Below are positions 59,901-64,000 of a DNA stretch of 64,000 bases, in pieces (position 1 is the first letter of the stretch; the number at the start of each line of letters is the position of its first letter). Source of the stretch: Phycomyces nitens. Lineage: Eukaryota; Mucoromycota; Mucoromycetes; Mucorales; Phycomycetaceae. The position numbers were made by a program, and so were the translations under genes. The notes below the pieces were generated by a model that saw only the letters and a list, made by a program, of their open reading frames with translations, did no database searches and was not told the origin of the DNA. The DNA is taken from NCBI GenBank assembly GCA_022702545.1, contig JAHRBC010000002.1:372001-436000 (forward strand). The letters run 5' to 3'.

Positions 59901-62900
59901 AACTTTTTATCGGTGTAAAGTATCACTTGATCAAACAATATGGATCTTGCCAAACTAACATTGATAAAAGCTCTTTTTGGAGATATTCAAGCAAAGGAGT
60001 GGAATATCATCCCTCACTCTTCCACAGCGGCAATACAGAGACCTCCAAAGGCAGCTAGGTCTTACCAAACCCTTGAGAAAAGTAGAACCACCGTTGGAAG
60101 GGTCTATCCGACATTTTTGCTACAAACTTGTTGTAAACAAGCATGGAAAGTTTACCAAATTCATGACAGCCATCTTGACGCTAAACATATGTATGTGATT
60201 GTGAACAAAAGTTTCATGGATTCACAAGTGATTAAAGATAACAACCTTTAGTAATATTTGCCTCTGAACATATACATCAACCCCTTTGGCTAACGAGATT
60301 ACAAAGCAAGTAGATCTAGTTTAAAGATTGAATCTAACTACTGGATTTTAGATACCTTGTACATATTGTTTTTTGTACTCTATTTTGTTGAGGTTATCAT
60401 AAAGTTGATTGGGTTTGGATACAGCAAGGTAGGAATATTCATAGGACGATATATACAGAGTGTTTGCCTATTAACCCTTCTTCTTCTTTTTTTTTGAATT
60501 GATATCCTAGTGGGCATCTACAAAATGGAACATATACGATATCTCTGTGCTATTTTTGAGTAATCAAAAGACATGACACTGCTTGTATATGTGAAACTTA
60601 CAAATACCTGATTTTTTTATACTAGTCTTTATTACAACAGTTGCAAAGAGTCTTGTAAAAGATACGGTACTGTATATCTGATCAACTTGGTCATCATAAT
60701 ACTCAAATTTCTGCATATATAGACGTTTTTGGATATCCCATATAAACTATTGTGCGTTGGAGTTGCTTTTCGTTTAGCTAAAAGAAGCGAATCTCTAGAT
60801 ACGCTATTCCAAGCCATACAGTAAGTCGATTCTTACAGTGGCGATTTTCTCTTGTTGACTCGGGACCCTACAGAAAAGCATTTCCTTCCATCATCTATGT
60901 GACAACAGCGTTCTTTATTGTGGTTGTATGTTTTGCCGTGGTTTTCCAAGAAGTGTTTGCTTCTACTCGCTATGGGCCATACGGAACTCCCCACGCAAAC
61001 TTTCGTAGTATGAGAACTGCTATATTGACATTATTTCGAATGACCACTGGAGAAAACTGGGTAAGTTTTTTTTTGGTGCAGACATGTATTAGGTATAGTA
61101 TTGATTGACTCTGTCCTTTAGGATTTTTTGATGCGGGACTTTTCTGTGAGGTGGCCTGGGTGTGTGGATGAAAAGGACTGTGGGTCTACAGCCGCATTTA
61201 CGCTGTTTATAGTGTTTTACATTATATGCACGTATATATTTGTAAATATATTTACAGTGGTAAGTAGACCGTTGTACTGAAATTCCCAAACCTCATTAAT
61301 TCTTTTTTTTTTTTACAAAAAAAAAGATTGTCATTAGCAACTTTTCATTCACTTTTGACAAGCACAATCAATTCACTCTGATTACTCGTTCGGATCTAAG
61401 AAAGTGAGGATTCCTAGAAAAGACAGCACGTTCAAATTAAACCGCGTACCTCTCTTTTTTTTATATAGCTATAAACAAGCGTGGGCAGAGTATGATCCAA
61501 GAGCAACTGGTTATATCAAGAAAGAAGATGTTCCAGGTTTTTTGCGAGTATGTATACTTTTTTTTCCCCAAAAAAAACACAGTGATTTTTATATATAATC
61601 TTTTTTGTTTGATATAGAAACTCAAAGGGACCTTGTCTATCAATATATACAAAAAGGAGTATAGTATTCAAAGTCTTTTGCAAGACAGCAATGATATGGA
61701 CCCAGACGTCGGACATCTGGCATCCATACCGCTCTCAGAGTCCAAGCTAGAATCGTCTTTTGCGGCCAATAATGTCCTGGGCGAAAGATTTTACAACTTT
61801 TACAAAGTGAACCAGACACTTGCTACAATGGACATACAGGCTGTTCACGAAAACAAGAGGGCCTACAACTTGGTGTACCAGGTAAATTTACCAATATATA
61901 TATATATATACGTTTGTCACTTATATACCTATTATTTAGGAGATCAAGATGGTTTCTAACCGGGAAGGAATATCCTTTCACCACATGCTGGAGATTCTTG
62001 CCCTGCGACTCGTGGATATAAACAGATCTCTAACGCAAGTAGCTGGGTAAATGTGCATAATAAATGTACTAATAGCATAAATATAGATTTGATAAACTTG
62101 TGTATCAGACCCGAAGACGAGAAAGAGTCTTGAGAATGGTTGCTAATGATAAGATCAAAAGCCTAGTCAGTATGTTTGTCTTACGCAGACGGTACCTAAA
62201 GAAACTCCAGGAAATGCAAGCTTCCCAAGATATTGGTATAGAGCTGTTTGACGGTTGGAACGATAGCACAGACAATCTCTCGCAAGACTCTTCCAAAGCA
62301 AGTCTAGCCAGTAGCAATCCAATGATGACCTTTGAGAACCAAAGTAAGAATAAGAGTATCAAAACACGCCATCTTTTTTTTTTCAATACCCATAAGCTTA
62401 ACCCTCTATTTCGTATAAAAGCAAGGTTGCCCAAGATTGTTATTGATACACCGAGTGGACAGGATACTCTTAATCCTATCCCATCTCAGCTAGATGTCCT
62501 TCTTGGCCAACCTACCTTTCGACAGCCCGCTCGCCTCCCGACAGAGACTTCTTCACAGTCAACCGAGCACTCTTCTCGCGACTTGGTAGATAAAGAGTGT
62601 CTCTTGTCAAAAACATTGGGTCCTTTTGTAAAGTCAAAGATTGACAAGAACTATCTTTGCACCCCAAAAGGAGGTCACAGAAGGACTATTTCGCTACATT
62701 GCTGGCCAAAACTGAGTGTATTTCCGCCCGAGAATCCCAAAAATTCAGAAATGGCATTGATACCCGACAATGTATTTGAGAAATATTATTCCATGGACTC
62801 TACTCTCGAGAGCATGACAATTGAAGACGCAAGACAATTGACCCATCAGATCCAAAATACTGCATGGTCAGGTATAGTGTATTATGATATATGCCACTTT

Positions 62901-62987
62901 AACAAAAATATATATATATATAAATATATATTTACTTTTTCTTTTCTTTTTTGGTTCATAGACATGCTTGCAGAACTCGATGATTAA
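53940..62987 (+). CDS. CCH1: Cch1, fungal voltage-gated calcium channel pore subunit
   Basis: A many-exon gene (about 25 or more exons) encodes a four-domain cation channel. The first exon (53940-55005) is a Ser-rich cytosolic N-terminus. Voltage sensors are visible in domain I (LGLSSLRVLRFLVI, about 56200), II (SRSYRLVYIFPRVIKLL, about 57700), III (KFLRVIRTVRSIRIMYYVSG, about 59340) and IV (GVAFRLAKRSESLDTLF, about 60780). Pore loops read STEGWTD (about 56785), TTGENWT (about 58080), SGEGW (about 59690) and TTGENWD (about 61045), so all four carry Glu. A conserved III-IV linker follows near 60020-60090. Cch1 with Mid1 forms the high-affinity plasma-membrane Ca2+ uptake channel. I saw no frame-breaking lesion, but not every exon join was verified. 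Confidence 0.9.
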
Positions 62988-63121
62988 AATTGTGTTTGAA
63001 AGAGTACTAGCAAGTCGACTTTATATTACATTCTGATATTCCTTGTTAGTTTCTGGTACTTAGGCTATAAACACACATCATAAATAAATAAATAAATACA
63101 TGATGCCATTTGGATATATTC

Positions 63122-63899
63122 TTACATTGGCGATGAAGGATCCGAAGAAATCGATTCGGCCTGACGTATTGCATGGGCAAATGATGGATGATTTGGATCA
63201 ATCAGGGATATCTTGCTATATTTCTCATTGGATTCATCAGCCATCCCAAGATGAGCGTTATTGCTTTTGGCCGATTCTGAATAATAGCTTGGAAGGGATG
63301 TTTGGGACCATGGGATCGATCCATCGTATTCCATATCCCTTGCTCTCTGTCTATCGGCTTCTTTTGCTCTCTTCTTTCTTTTTTGTAGCAGAATCAAGAA
63401 TGCTCCACCAAAAAGGAGAGAAACTAGTGTTATTGACCCAAATACAAATCCTAAAACCTGTTTTAATATAATTAAATTATATATTTAGGTGAATTGGAAT
63501 AAAGGAGAGGATATCAAGAAACTTACTATACTTGTGCGCGCTGAAGTGCCTACAGATTGAGCCATGTTTGTACTGCTTGGAAGGACAGGATAGTCTGTAG
63601 GATTAATGGCGGTTGGCTCTATACAAAATAATATATAAAATTAAAAGATTGATATCATCTAATCTAGCTGGTCTTGACTTACGATATGAAGCGATTTGTA
63701 TATAAGATGTAGGTGTTGTACTTATTGTCTTTGATGGTTGTGCTGTGCTAAAGGTAGAGAATATCTGGCTGGCCATACTGCTTTTTGAAACATTGGTCTT
63801 GTGGGTCTGTTTTGCTTTACTGATACCGATAGAGGACTGTGCACAGCAGTTTAAAACAAATAGTGCCAAAATATGAAATAATATAGCTGTGGTCTTCAT
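63122..63899 (-). CDS. Single-pass type I membrane protein, Mid2/Wsc-like architecture
   Basis: Three exons (63899-63683, 63618-63527, 63457-63122) keep phase and give 214 residues. A signal peptide (MKTTAILFHILALFVLNCCA) leads to a short Ser/Thr-rich ectodomain of about 85 residues. One transmembrane helix (VLGFVFGSITLVSLLFGGAF region, about residues 104-128) is followed by a basic stop-transfer KRKKRAKEADRQRAR and a Ser/Tyr-rich cytosolic tail. The layout resembles fungal wall sensors of the Mid2 type and similar proteins. There is no WSC cysteine domain, so the similarity is architectural only. It is convergent with CCH1, ending about 135 bp away. Confidence 0.75.
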
Positions 63900-64000
63900 G
63901 GAAAGATCAAGATAAGAAGCAGAGAAATGTATTGCTGATATTCTGGTTATTGCCATTTGTTGTAAATACAAGTGTGTATATATATACATATTGAAGAAAT

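Overview
The window looks like nuclear DNA of an early-diverging filamentous fungus, most likely Mucoromycota (inference). The reasons are spliced genes with many short introns (about 50-90 bp), AT-rich intergenic DNA, a fungal Cch1-type calcium channel, a class III GH18 chitinase, a fungal P450, and Ty3/gypsy, Tc1/mariner and DIRS-like tyrosine-recombinase transposon remains. No rRNA, tRNA, CRISPR or operon-like structure was recognised.

Layout. About 0.5-17 kb is a transposon graveyard. It holds a nearly complete Ty3/gypsy element (539-7023) with both LTRs and a 4-bp target duplication, a degenerate tyrosine-recombinase ORF, an integrase tail, a 5'-incomplete Skp1-like gene, an older minus-strand gypsy element whose RNase H region is split by a solo LTR of the first family, and a decayed Tc1 transposase. 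From 17 to 64 kb the DNA is gene-bearing: a CLASP-like TOG protein (-), Mps1 kinase (+), a cytochrome P450 (-), then a gene-poor 3.5 kb, a secreted chitinase (+), a large acidic protein with SxIP motifs (+), Ufd1 (+), a small unknown ORF (+), Yju2 (-), Ctr9 (+), an SDR-like protein lacking active-site residues (-), mitochondrial ATP synthase alpha (-), a Sec14-like protein (+), an unknown small protein (-), Cch1 (+) and a single-pass membrane protein (-).

The host genes are mostly unrelated housekeeping functions: transcription elongation, splicing, proteasomal extraction, respiration, lipid transfer and calcium entry. Three touch microtubules or the spindle (CLASP-like, Mps1, SxIP protein), but they are not co-directional neighbours and I do not claim a cluster.

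The strongest unusual signals are the solo LTR that cleanly splits an older RNase H frame, and a pattern of C-to-T-type changes (often at CpG) in LTR differences, premature stops and recombinase residues that suggests methylation-driven decay. Others are the SxIP-bearing disordered protein, the SDR-fold protein without its usual motifs, and two probable GC-AG introns. I found no convincing new multi-gene system. Exon borders were inferred by eye from GT/GC-AG sites and reading-frame continuity.
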